Source: Treponema sp.
Lineage (GTDB): Bacteria; Spirochaetota; Spirochaetia; Treponematales; Treponemataceae
DNA: 20,329 nt
Assembly (NCBI GenBank): GCA_003447785.1
Contig: DLYJ01000105.1
Coordinates: forward strand, 1 to 20,329
Direction: 5' to 3'
Of this stretch, positions 7,001 through 16,977 are shown piece after piece. The translations under genes were made by a program, and so were the position numbers. Below the pieces are notes generated by a model that saw nothing but the letters and a program-made list of their open reading frames with translations, was not told the DNA's origin and made no database searches. How positions within the stretch are numbered: the first letter of the stretch is position 1; each line of letters begins with the position of its first letter.

Positions 7001-9926
7001 TGCAAATTCAAGTTTAACTGTTACAAATACAAGTTATTTAACTAGCGGTCAAATTTCTGTTTATGATGAAGATGACGAAATAACTTACTGCACCCTTAAA
7101 ATAGACTCATCAAATCCTGCAAAGGCTGTTCTAACTTCATATCTCGCTGTAGAAAAAGGGTCTGCTGGCTGGGGAGTTTCAGTTTCGGCAAAAGATATGG
7201 TGATGCCAGCTGTTACTTCTGTTACACCAGGGAATGGAATTCAAAAAACTGATATACCAATTAAATTAACATTTAATATGGCAATGGACGCTTCAAAACT
7301 TGTTTATGCCTCAGATAAAATTTCTATTACAAATGGCGCTAAGTCAATGAAAGATTTTTTTGAAGCCCCTGTATTGAGTGAAAATAGAAAAGAACTTACT
7401 CTTACACCAAAAGGAGTTGCTCTTAGAGATTACATTGCTTCATTAAATGCAGCATCAATAAATCTTACTGTATCTTTAAAAACTGGTATTACAGTTACAA
7501 AAGACGGAGTAAGTATTCCTCTTTTACAAAATGATAATTCTTATTTTACAGTAAGTTATAAACCTGAATTTGAAACAACTCCTCCAACTAAAATTTCATT
7601 TTTTGCTACAAGAAAAGAAATCTCTTTACAAAATGCAACAAATTTGAGTTCAAGTGATAAATTTGTTCTAAAGCAAGTAGATTCCATGACTAACGCAGAA
7701 ATCCTTCAGAATCGTACAAAAGGTACTGTTTATCTTTACGGAACTTATTCTGATGGGGATAGCGGTGTAAGCACTGTAACTGTGACACAAAGACGAACAA
7801 ATACAAAAACTAAGGGGACTCCAGACGTTTCGGAATTAACTACAACTGTATTTACGAAAAATAGTACTGGAGTTGAATTTGAAACTGGATCTGGCGGTAT
7901 AACAACCTTCTGTATTCCTTATGAAATAACAGAAGAAGATGGAGCTATCCTTCTTACTGTTACTGTAGCAGATGCAGTTGGAAATAAGGCAGTTACAACA
8001 GAAACTTTTTCTGCCATAAAGCGAAGTATTTTCTACATGGGTGAATATTATGGTGAAGATTGTAGTCCTTATAAATTATATAATAAATGTCTGGGAATTA
8101 GCAGTTCGGTAGACGGAGATAAAGAAAAGCAAGTAACTTCTAGTGAATATAAAAATGGTATAAATGATTTTATAATAAGTTTTAGGGAAGATAAGCCTGC
8201 AATTTATGGTGTGCATTTTGGTAGTTATAATCCTGTTGTTCTGGGACCTGAAAATCTTACGGTTCAAATGAAATATACTGATAAAAATGGCAACACAAAG
8301 ATTGGTAAATTCACTGATAACGGAGTGACTGATGAAAAACATTTAGTTTTAGACGTAGACGGTTATTTATATGGAAGAACTATGGAACTGATTATTACAG
8401 ATGATATGGGAAATGTTGGAAGAAGAACATATACATTCCCTTCGGAATCAGATTTATCAGTTTACCTAGATTCAGATAGAATTAAGCTTGACTGTAAGGC
8501 TTCATATCAAGGAACTTCTTTTTATATTGAAGATTTTATTAGATCTTCTTTTAGTTGGGCTACATCGTATCAGCCTATTTATTTGACTAATCAGCCATAT
8601 AATCTTAGTGTATTAATGGTGTATTATAAAGCCGAGTACGATGATGGAAACCAGGATTATTTGTATCTTGGAAAAACATCGAGTCTTTCTGTAAAATATA
8701 GTGATTTGTCCAATGCTACATTTCCAACAGTTACACTTCCATATACTAAATATAGCCTTTCTAAAGGTAAAACAAATGAAATAAATGTTACCCTATATAT
8801 TGATTCAAGTTCATGGAATAGTTGTGATAAAATATATGTTCTTAATAGCGATGATATAGTAAGTGATTATTCACAAAGTGCTTTCTATTTTACTAAAAAT
8901 ACTACAAGCTTAACAATTCCGTGTAACGTAGAACAATTGCACAAATATGACCACAGTTTCACAATATATGGAGAAAAAAATAATTTGCGTTCCTCTTATG
9001 TTACTATTGCTGTACCAAAAGTTACTCTCAACACATATGATACAGTTCAGCCTACTATTATGTTTGGAATGGATAATTCAGAGCTTGGATCTGGATCTAC
9101 TTATACATCGGATGTGCAAGGTGCAGATTATAAAGGTGAGACATTTAAGGTTTATATAAAAGATACCTGGTCTGGACCTAAAACTGGAACTCTTACTCTA
9201 TCAGATGGTACAACTTATACATTGAATTCATCAAATTATTATAAAGTCGATATTCCTGTTTGGAAATTATTGAATGAATATGACACATTCTACTGTAAGT
9301 ATGTAATATATGATAATAACAATAATAAAGCAGAAGGAATATGGGCTCCTCAGATAAAATCATGTTTTAACTGTTCTGGAACAACGCTTACGATTCCTAA
9401 TAATATAACTGGTAGTAATTATTTTTATATAGGTCAATATGATGACAGTTTAGGCAAATGGACTAAATACGGAAGTTTTACAAGTAACAGTACACATACC
9501 AAAACTCTACCTAGTTCTAAATTTATAAAAGCTACAGGCTTTTATGCATATTCATATCCTGGTAGTACCTTTTATGGATATATTTTTAAATCATCGTTTT
9601 ACTATACTGGAACTGCAAGTTCTGGTAATTATGATTATATTATACAGAATAAAGATGACTCAATTCTGGTTGCAAGTGATGCGCCTGTATATGTCCAAAC
9701 ACTGGTTACAAACCGTCCGTACGAAGAGTGCAGCACCTGGAGTGCAGAGGAGTGGGAATGTTTCCATAAGCATGTAGGTGACAAATATATGGCATTCAGC
9801 TCAAGCGATCATAGCCCTCAGAAATACACAATTCCTGTAAGCGAGATTGAATCTGGTGAATGTTATTGTGTAGTTGTTCACTTTGCTGATAACACAACAA
9901 CTATGTCCGAAGTAAAACAAAAGTAA
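4079..9926 (+). CDS. giant CDNFLNG-family lipoprotein, phase-variable, out of frame at a G10 tract
   Basis: Very large surface-type lipoprotein, 1948 residues if the frame is restored. The ATG at 4079 has AAGGAG 8 bases upstream but reads only 15 codons (MSKNLSSVWWGGGTS) to a TAA at 4124. With 9 or 12 Gs instead of 10 at 4107-4116 it continues into VPLKTVLFSACLILLVSC, a signal peptide with a lipidated Cys30, then DNFLNG. A TTG at 4074 is in frame with the body but only 3 bases from the ribosome-binding site, so it is a poor start. The mature protein has five tandem pairs: an InlB-B-repeat-like unit (ending in motifs like 'Y-F-GWK'; about 55, 285, 486, 693, 916) and an SbsA/Big_5-like Ig unit (about 140, 368, 576, 795, 1041). 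After about 1165 comes a long, Ser/Thr/Tyr/Asn-rich and markedly AT-rich region. The last 90 residues resemble the end of the next gene. Likely an adhesin or antigen; function is inferred. Confidence 0.8.
4107..4116 (+). repeat. G10 homopolymer, candidate phase-variation tract
   Basis: Ten consecutive Gs lie between the start codon and the signal-peptide core. In a roughly 40% GC genome such a run is not expected by chance. Only one of three lengths (9, 12, ...) gives an open frame: 10 leads to TAA at 4124 and 11 leads to a TGA a little further on. Poly-G tracts that vary in length by slipped-strand mispairing are established switches in Treponema pallidum tpr and related genes. Confidence 0.85.
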
Positions 9927-9942
9927 GTTTTGTTTTGTAACG

Positions 9943-9984
9943 ATTGCCCGGTCTAAGCGGGACCGGGCAATGACAGGTATGTCA
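9943..9984 (+). terminator. tandem hairpins after the first giant lipoprotein
   Basis: Perfect 11-bp stem ATTGCCCGGTC (9943-9953) / GACCGGGCAAT (9961-9971) with a 7-base loop, 17 bases after the stop codon. A second small stem TGACA-ggta-TGTCA follows (9971-9984). There is no run of Ts directly after either, so this may be a Rho-assisted or pausing structure, or an mRNA 3' stabiliser, rather than a textbook terminator. Confidence 0.5.
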
Positions 9985-10077
9985 GGGCGGGCGCCGACCC
10001 GATAATCTGGTGTAAAAAATCCCCGTAAAAAAAGATAACAGAATATTTAAAAAAAATCTCCCAGGCCTTGTTTAAAC

Positions 10078-10106
10078 ATGACAATATAATAATTGTGTAT
10101 TAAAAT
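10078..10106 (+). promoter_or_regulatory. promoter of the second phase-variable lipoprotein
   Basis: ATGACA (10078-10083), a 17-bp spacer and TAAAAT (10101-10106), identical in hexamers and spacing to the promoter of the paralogue at 3989-4017. Expected start near 10113, leader about 27 nt. An overlapping TATAAT at 10085-10090 has no good -35 partner. Confidence 0.55.
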
Positions 10107-10139
10107 TAGATTAAAATTATATTAAAACGAGGCTGCTTT

Positions 10140-13100
10140 ATGATTAAAAACATGTCATCTGTATGGGGGGGGGGTACCTCTTAAGACCGTTTTATTTTCT
10201 GCCTGTTTGATTTTACTTGTATCCTGTGACAACTTCCTGAATGGAGAACTTCAGAAAAAAGAACTGGAGGAAATGCTTGCATATAACGAGAGTGTATATG
10301 CCGAGGTTGAAATCAGTGCAAATGCATCTGCGGTAAAAACTCTTGTTCCTGCCGCAAACCTTTATGACAAAACTTACAAAGAAACTGATAAAATCGCGCT
10401 TAAGTTTGAACCTCAGTCAGGCTACAAATTTATGTACTGGCGCGCAACTCCCGAAAGTTCCGTTAGTTTTGACGATACATCCGCATTTGAAACCACCGCC
10501 ACAATTAAAAAATGCCTGGCACAAAAAATAATCATAGAACCATACTGTGTTGAACGTCCTTTTCCAACAGTAAGCCCGGACGGTACAGGCGGTTTAAAGC
10601 CTAAAAATACATCCATTGTAATTAATTTCAATAAACCGCTTTCAATGGAAGGCTCGCCTTCCGCAGAAAATTATCCTCAATCCGAACTCTATGCCGCCCT
10701 CAATAAAATAAAAATTGTTAACGGTGCCGGAGTTAATGTAAGGGATCATTACGAGGAACCTCAGATTAATTCTGACAAAACCAGCATAACTTTTAATGCG
10801 AAGGATTCCAATCCGTTCGAACTTACGGGCGGTTCAATGGAAATAAAGGTTACGGTACCAAAAGAGTTTTATTATTTCAGCGGAATTACAAAAGTTGAAA
10901 TGTCAGAAGATAAAACATTCAGTTTTGAGATTAATAATACAACAAAAAACTTTGTGACTGTCAGGGTTCCTAATAATCCTGAAAACGGAAATTGTGATGT
11001 AAGCGGCGAATTCCAGCTGTATGAATATGAGTCAAAAATTATAAACTTTACATTAAATGAACACTGTTCCTTTGATAACTGGACTTTTAAAAATTCTGAT
11101 GGAACTGTACTTACAAAAAATGGAAATTTCATCCTGGATGGTGAATCAAAAATTCTTGAAGTAATTGCCCCTGATGACAAAACAGCGGAAGAACTTTTAA
11201 AGAACCGTAAAGTTCAGCTTACTTTAAAATCAGTTACAGGTGTAAGTGCCAGGGTTATAACTGTTTTACCTGCAGGCAGATTGCATCCTTTTGTCACAGA
11301 TGTATCTCCTCAGTATGCACTGGGCGGAGCTCTCTGTGATACTCCGGTTACAATTAATTTCAGTGAACCTGTGCATATTGATTCTTTCAGATTCACAGAT
11401 TCAGAAATTCCTGTAAACTGCCCGGAAGAAAAAGTTTTGCGTGATAAAGAAAACAGAATATACGGGTATTACGATGGTAATAATCTCATATTAAAAAATA
11501 TTTTGATTCAAAATGAAAAAACTTTTGAAAATCTGAATAAATTTTACAGTGTACCAACCCTTTCTGATGATGGAAGAACCCTTGTTCTGGAAATCTCAGA
11601 TTATCTGCTTGACAGGAATTCAATTGATATTCTTGAACTTGGCCTGTATATAAACTGCATATTTACAGAAACCGAATCAGGAACCGTTTATGAAGCAGGA
11701 AGCATTAAAAGCACTTCAGATGTTGATTGTATCGATACTTTTATCTATAAATACAGATTGAATTCAACCCGACGGACCGACCTTCTCGCTCCAAATGTTG
11801 TCAGCCATACTTTAACTGCTCAGTTTGATAATAAAGTGCTTTCTCAGGATCTTACTCCTGACAATATGACGGACGAACTCATTACTGCCAATCATGTCAG
11901 CCGTAAATTGCATCTTAATTTAACTTCAACAGATACAATTTCAGGCGTAAAGGAAGTCAGGGTAACAGAGACCCAGATTACCAGATATGCTGCCGCTGGA
12001 AGTGATTTTTCTGTATATTATTCTCCTGTTGCAGTGTGTACAAAACGAATGCTTTCTGATGCCGTTGCAAAAGATGGAAGCACTTATTATCTGGATGCAG
12101 ATTATGAATGCTTAAGTTCTGATGGTCTTGTACAGCTGGATTTTTATGTTCTGGATAATGAAAATAATGCTTCTGTGTTTACATATTATGTAATTATGGA
12201 TACAGGATTTATCGGGCAGTCATTATTCATTTTTAATGAACGCACTTTAGATGATGAAAATACAGAACCTGTCAGAAAAATCTGGTTTAATCAAAAGTCA
12301 TTAAAAGACGATAGAAAAGATTACTGGTATAAAACTGGAACTAAAGATTTCAGTACGGATGAAAGCTCACTTGAATGGAAAATCCAGTGGGGCAGCAGCG
12401 AAGGTTCTTATAATGAGGGCGTTAAAATATCATCTTCAGATATAAGTACAAATCCTTCTGTATATTCTGCTGGTTTGGAAAAAAACTTTTCTCTTGCCGA
12501 TGGTCCTACCAGTGTTACTGGGTTTTATAACTATATATTGCCGAAAACCCTCGATTTATCGCAGACAACTTATTTAAAACTTTCTTTACAGGATGATGTT
12601 GGAAATATCCTTGAGAAATACTGTTATATTCCAGGGGCACCAGAAATTGAGTTTATGAAGAAAGAAATTACTTCCGGAAGTAATAATAATATTATTATAT
12701 GGTATATACCGGGGTTTAAATCCCTTTCGAACACAGATTACGCACCTTATCTCACTGTTTACCCCGCAGATAATGATATCCCGGTATTGGATAATAGAGA
12801 AATTTCAGATAGTTATAGAGGATGGTCTTTAAACGCATCCACTACCACGTATCCACTTGATTCCCGTTTTTGTGCTTATTTGTATCATAAATATGAAAAT
12901 CACGAGAGTAAAAACAATAGTGACATATATACCCTGCTTGATACTAATAGCTGTAAGAAAGATTTTACTCTTCAAATTTTCACTGAAATAGAAAACTGTA
13001 ATGTTGTTGAAGACTGGTCATACGAGCAAATTAATGAAATTAATGCTGTCTCATATACCGCTACCATAACATTTAATGACACTGCAGAAAGTGTTGCTCC

Positions 13101-14379
13101 CTTATTAATCTCAAATAAACAGAATGCATCAGATAATTATTATGTAATAAAAAAGGAAATGCTTCAGAAGCAAAAGACTTATTCCTTTACATTACCATAC
13201 TCTATTACAGGTGGAAAAGTTGATTCTAATCAGGATATTTATATACGGGAGGCAGATTATTTACAATCTGCATCTTTGATTCAAAATGAAGATGGAACCT
13301 TTACTGATCATCTCCAATTTGATTATCAGACAGCAAACGATACTGTACCTCCGGTATTGGAGTCGACGGTTCAGACTAATTATTATCCGGATAAATATCA
13401 AACACAGCTGGGATATCTTTATAAAAAATTCATAGTAGATGATCCTTATACTGACCCTGACTCTGACTCTGTCCCTGTTACAGGATATTTCAGGATGTAT
13501 TATGACAGCTCTGAAAACCCTGTTATTTCAAAATCGGACGAAGAAATACTGCAGCTTCCGTATAAACAGTTTACTTATTCTGATTATTATAATTCCTCAA
13601 ACCATACAGTTAATAGATCCTATAGAACTGTCGTTGTACCAAAATCATTTTTATATGATAATAATGCAACGGTCGCTTATCTGGTCCTGTATGATGGAAA
13701 GGGAAATTATAAAGTATATGGCGATAAACCATATACCAGTTTCTTTGATATTTATGATTTCCCGGCAGATTTTGCTGTTGATTATGCCAATAATAAGGTT
13801 ACCGTCAAATCCTACTGTTTAAGTTATGGAAATCTTTATGTTGCCTCAGTTATGGCGTCTTCAGCTGATACTTGCGACACTCACAGTTATAAGTGGAATT
13901 CAAGTCCCGGCAGTAATGGGGAAAATCTGCCTGTAACAAAGGTAATTAATAATTCATCTTCACCGACGTTTACTGATACTTTGAAAGATCACTTTTTAAA
14001 ATTGTATTTAGACGAGAATGCTGTGGGCTTTAATAGAAGAATGCAATATGCAGGTCCCGTTTACTACTGGTGCGGGCCTAAAAATGTCTGTACGTTAAAG
14101 GAAATCTCAAAAGTAACTGATTCTAAAATTCTTGTAAAAAGTGATAATGCAGTATTCATGCACACATATTACAGTAATACGGATTTTGGAGAAGATATTA
14201 CTAAATGGAGCCTTTACGGACATGAGGATAACTTTGTAGAAAATAAAGTTACAGCTGCAAATGTGGGTGTTCCTGCAGGCTATGCATATTCACCAAGTTA
14301 CACTGATGTAATATATAAGCATAAAACCAGTTTTATTCACTGGGCTGACGGTACAACTGCCTGTTATAAGTGGTACTAA
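10140..14379 (+). CDS. second giant CDNFLNG-family lipoprotein, phase-variable, out of frame at a G10 tract
   Basis: Paralogue of the preceding gene, 1412 residues if in frame. The ATG at 10140 is preceded by CGAGG at 7 bases but reads only MIKNMSSVWGGGTS to a TAA at 10182. One G fewer at 10165-10174 joins it to VPLKTVLFSACLILLVSC, with a lipidated Cys29, then DNFLNG. No credible in-frame alternative start exists: upstream the body frame closes at a TGA at 10141, and the next TTG (10207) lies inside the signal peptide. Domains are InlB-B-repeat-like (about 50-138), Big_5-like (139-268), a second repeat unit with 'FDNWTF' (270-380), Big_5-like (381-540), then an Ig-like unit starting 'LLAPNVVSHTL' and a long Tyr/Asn/Asp/Ser-rich region. 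The last 85 residues (ILVKSDNAVFMHT ... FIHWADGTT) match the end of the first paralogue. The two genes share promoter and leader but differ in the body. Function unknown; a surface antigen or adhesin is likely. Confidence 0.8.
10165..10174 (+). repeat. G10 homopolymer, candidate phase-variation tract
   Basis: Ten consecutive Gs at the homologous place to the tract at 4107-4116, and of the same length. Nine or twelve Gs would open the frame; ten stops at 10182. The first tract is preceded by an extra in-frame TGG codon, so the phase relation between tract length and frame is identical in both genes. Confidence 0.85.
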
Positions 14380-14388
14380 TGTGTAAAG

Positions 14389-14459
14389 CGGCGTTCCCCC
14401 CACCTTTGCAGACAGGCAAAAATCGGGTAAAATAGTCTGATACTTACAGGGGGACGCCG
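14389..14459 (+). promoter_or_regulatory. inverted repeat that can cover the fhs ribosome-binding site
   Basis: CGGCG-TT-CCCCCC (14389-14401) is complementary, with a single bulged T, to GGGGGACGCCG (14449-14459), which holds the fhs Shine-Dalgarno sequence and the first base of its GTG start. The 5' arm lies upstream of the predicted fhs promoter. Only transcripts reading through from the lipoprotein gene would fold this way, so the pairing may insulate fhs translation. Pairing is seen; the role is inferred. Confidence 0.4.
14405..14433 (+). promoter_or_regulatory. promoter of fhs
   Basis: TTTGCA (14405-14410), a 17-bp spacer and TAAAAT (14428-14433). Expected start near 14440, giving a leader of about 19 nt with AGGGGG as ribosome-binding site 5 bases before the GTG. 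Confidence 0.45.
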
Positions 14460-16144
14460 TGTTTACAGATATCGAAATCGCTCAGAACAACAAGATGGAG
14501 AAGATTCTCGAAGTTGCAAAGAAAATCGGTTTGCAGGAAGAGGATCTTGATTTGTACGGCTCGTATAAAGCCAAGCTTACCATGAAGAGTCTGCGCTCTC
14601 TGCAGGCTAAGGCTTCTGACCCGCGTAAGCGCGGAAAGCTGATTCTGACTACTGCGGTAACTCCAACTCCGGCAGGAGAAGGTAAGTCTACTGTTTCTAT
14701 CGGTCTTGGGGACGGTCTTAATAAAATCGGCAAAAAAGCTGTAATTGCACTTCGCGAACCAAGTCTCGGACCGTGTTTTGGCGTTAAGGGCGGTGCCTGC
14801 GGCGGCGGTTATGCACAGATTGTTCCGATGGAAGACATTAACCTTCACTTTACTGGGGATATTCACGCGATTTCCATTGCAAACAATCTTATTTCTGCTT
14901 TAATCGATAACCATATCCAGCAGGGAAACCTTCTCCGTATCGATTCAAGAACCATTACCTGGAAACGCTGTGTTGACCTTAACGACCGTGCCCTGCGTAA
15001 CATAACAATCGGTCTCGGCGGACGTCTTGACGGTGTTCCCCGGGAAGATCATTTTACCATCGCTGTTGCCTCTGAACTTATGGCCATAGTCTGCCTTTCA
15101 ACTTCTATTTCTGACTTAAAAAAGCGGATTGATTCAATTACAATCGGACAGACTTTTGATAAGCGTCCCGTTAAGTTTGGTGAATTAAAATGCACCGGTG
15201 CCATAGCCGCACTTTTAAAAGACGCAATCCGCCCGAACCTTGTTCAGACACTGGAAAAAAATCCTGTATTTGTTCATGGCGGTCCCTTTGCAAATATCGC
15301 CCAGGGAACTAATTCAATCAATGCTACAATGTGCGCCCTTGCCTGCGGCGACTATGTTGTTACAGAAGCGGGGTTTGCCGCAGACCTGGGTGCAGAAAAA
15401 TTTATGGACATCAAATGCCGTGTCGCTGGAATCTCACCTGACGTTGTTGTAATCGTAGCCACTGTCCGCGCCCTCAAAATGCACGGCGGAATGGCAAAGG
15501 CAGATTTGTCTACACCAAGTATCGCAGCCCTTGAGCGCGGTTTTGAAAACCTTGCAGTTCATATCGAAAATATTTCCAAGTTTGGAGTTCCGTCGGTTGT
15601 AGCAATCAACAAATTTGTGACTGACACAAAAGAAGAAATTGATCTTCTCTATAAGCTGTGCGAACTTAAAGGCTGTAAGGCTGTTGTCTGCGAAGGCTGG
15701 GAAAAGGGTGGTGAAGGAATGACTGGTCTTGCCCGGACAGTTGTTGATACCATAGAATCCACACCGGCAAAATTCAATTATTTGTATGCTTCCCATCTTT
15801 CCCTTGCGGACAAGGTGCGCCAGCTTGCCACAAAAATCTACAGGGCAAAGGATGTGGACTTTCCGCCGGCCGTTCTCAAAAAACTTCGCGAAATCGAAGA
15901 ACTGGGCTATAAGGATCTTCCTGTCTGCATTGCCAAAACTCAAAATTCAATCAGCCACGACCCTAAACTGGCCGGCGCTCCAAAGGATTATATCTTCCCT
16001 GTGAGAGACGTTCAGTTGTACAGCGGCGCGGGCTTTGTAGTTATTCTTGCCGGAGACATTATGACAATGCCTGGCCTGCCTAAGATGCCGGCCGCGCTTG
16101 AAATTGATGTTGATGATGACGGTAAAATTTCGGGGTTATTCTAA
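14459..16144 (+). CDS. fhs: formate-tetrahydrofolate ligase
   Basis: ATP-dependent cytosolic enzyme joining formate to tetrahydrofolate to give 10-formyl-THF, the entry of formate into one-carbon metabolism (purines, fMet-tRNA, and acetogenesis in some treponemes). The 561-residue length is typical. The P-loop-like TPTPAGEGKST lies at 68-78. It is followed by the family stretch EPSLGPCFGVKGGACGGGYAQ, then FTGDIHAI, GGPFANIAQGTNS and the C-terminal LYSGAGFVV and GDIMTMPGLPKMPAA segments. It starts at GTG (14459) with AGGGGG upstream; no ATG in the right place fits the family N-terminus. Its TAA overlaps the ATG of the following membrane-protein gene by one base, so the two are translationally coupled. 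Codon use is more GC-rich than in the lipoproteins, as expected for a housekeeping gene. Confidence 0.97.
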   Translation: MFTDIEIAQNNKMEKILEVAKKIGLQEEDLDLYGSYKAKLTMKSLRSLQAKASDPRKRGKLILTTAVTPTPAGEGKSTVSIGLGDGLNKIGKKAVIALREPSLGPCFGVKGGACGGGYAQIVPMEDINLHFTGDIHAISIANNLISALIDNHIQQGNLLRIDSRTITWKRCVDLNDRALRNITIGLGGRLDGVPREDHFTIAVASELMAIVCLSTSISDLKKRIDSITIGQTFDKRPVKFGELKCTGAIAALLKDAIRPNLVQTLEKNPVFVHGGPFANIAQGTNSINATMCALACGDYVVTEAGFAADLGAEKFMDIKCRVAGISPDVVVIVATVRALKMHGGMAKADLSTPSIAALERGFENLAVHIENISKFGVPSVVAINKFVTDTKEEIDLLYKLCELKGCKAVVCEGWEKGGEGMTGLARTVVDTIESTPAKFNYLYASHLSLADKVRQLATKIYRAKDVDFPPAVLKKLREIEELGYKDLPVCIAKTQNSISHDPKLAGAPKDYIFPVRDVQLYSGAGFVVILAGDIMTMPGLPKMPAALEIDVDDDGKISGLF

Positions 16145-16950
16145 TGTTTGGATTTTTCTTAAAAAAGAATTTCAGTGATATCTGGGACAACATTCTCTTT
16201 ATTCTGTTGTCAAACCTTTTTGCAAACGCAGTTGTTGCGGCAGCTTTGTATTCTCTTTACCGTCTTGAATCAATTCCGGACCTGGCAAGGTACATTATCG
16301 TTGTTGCAGGCGCCGGAATCTTTATGATTTTTATCTTTGCATGGGGCGAAAACGCCGCAAGAATTGCAGACTTTGGTGTTCCGTCCTGGAAGAGTTTTTT
16401 TGCGTCGATTCCGTCGTCAATTGTGCCGGGATTCAGTTTTGGCGCTTTGTTTGCACTTCTTCTTATCGTTGCAAGAATTGCATTCAGTTTTTACTACATC
16501 CTGTACAAAAACGGCAATATCATGGGAATCTTTCTTGCTGCCCTGATCGGGTGGTTTACCTTTGTTGTAATCCTTGCAATGCAGTGGTTTGTTCCATTGT
16601 ATTCACTCCAGGAAAACTCATTCGGTCAGTGCATCAAAAAGTCATTTATCATCTTCTTTGACAATGCAAAATTCTCTTTTGCCTGCCTGTTGAATAACAT
16701 AATTCTTCTTGCACTTTCTGTTTTTACACTGGGTTTTATTCCGGGGGTAAACGGTCTCCTCTTAACCGGTATGAATGCCCTCCGGCTCAGGTTGTACAAA
16801 TACGACTGGTACGAACAGCATCCGGAAATTCTTGAAGACAAGGACAAACGCTCAGAAGTGCCATGGGATGAACTTCTTGCCGCTGACAAGGAAAGCCTTG
16901 GTCCGGTTAAATTGTCAACAATCCTTATGCCGTGGAAAAACTGGAAATAA
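16144..16950 (+). CDS. multi-pass membrane protein of unknown function (YesL/DUF624-like appearance)
   Basis: 268-residue integral membrane protein that I cannot name. About five hydrophobic segments are visible (roughly 16-38, 49-68, 93-121, 127-150, 177-200). A short amphipathic N-terminus (FGFFLKKNFSDIWDN) comes first. A charged cytoplasmic-looking tail with YKYDWYEQHPEILEDKDKR and VPWDELLAADKESLGP comes last. The overall plan resembles the small YesL/DUF624 family, but no diagnostic motif confirms this. Its ATG shares the A of the fhs stop codon (TAATG), so it should be translated with fhs. The coupling might hint at formate or folate traffic, but it could equally be simple operon packing. 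It ends 27 bases before the tail-to-tail lipoprotein gene; no terminator hairpin is evident in that gap. Confidence 0.8.
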   Translation: MFGFFLKKNFSDIWDNILFILLSNLFANAVVAAALYSLYRLESIPDLARYIIVVAGAGIFMIFIFAWGENAARIADFGVPSWKSFFASIPSSIVPGFSFGALFALLLIVARIAFSFYYILYKNGNIMGIFLAALIGWFTFVVILAMQWFVPLYSLQENSFGQCIKKSFIIFFDNAKFSFACLLNNIILLALSVFTLGFIPGVNGLLLTGMNALRLRLYKYDWYEQHPEILEDKDKRSEVPWDELLAADKESLGPVKLSTILMPWKNWK

Positions 16951-16977
16951 CCGGACCTGCTGTTAGAAAAGCTAGAA

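Noticed and set aside
10207..10209. TTG as the start of the second giant lipoprotein.
   Set aside because: It falls inside the hydrophobic core of the signal peptide and would remove the basic n-region; the conserved upstream ATG, ribosome-binding site and G tract explain the gene better.
13439..13822. A 127-codon frame inside the second lipoprotein.
   Set aside because: Its isoleucine/leucine-rich translation is what an out-of-phase reading of the Asp/Tyr/Ser-rich lipoprotein would give, and it has no ribosome-binding site.
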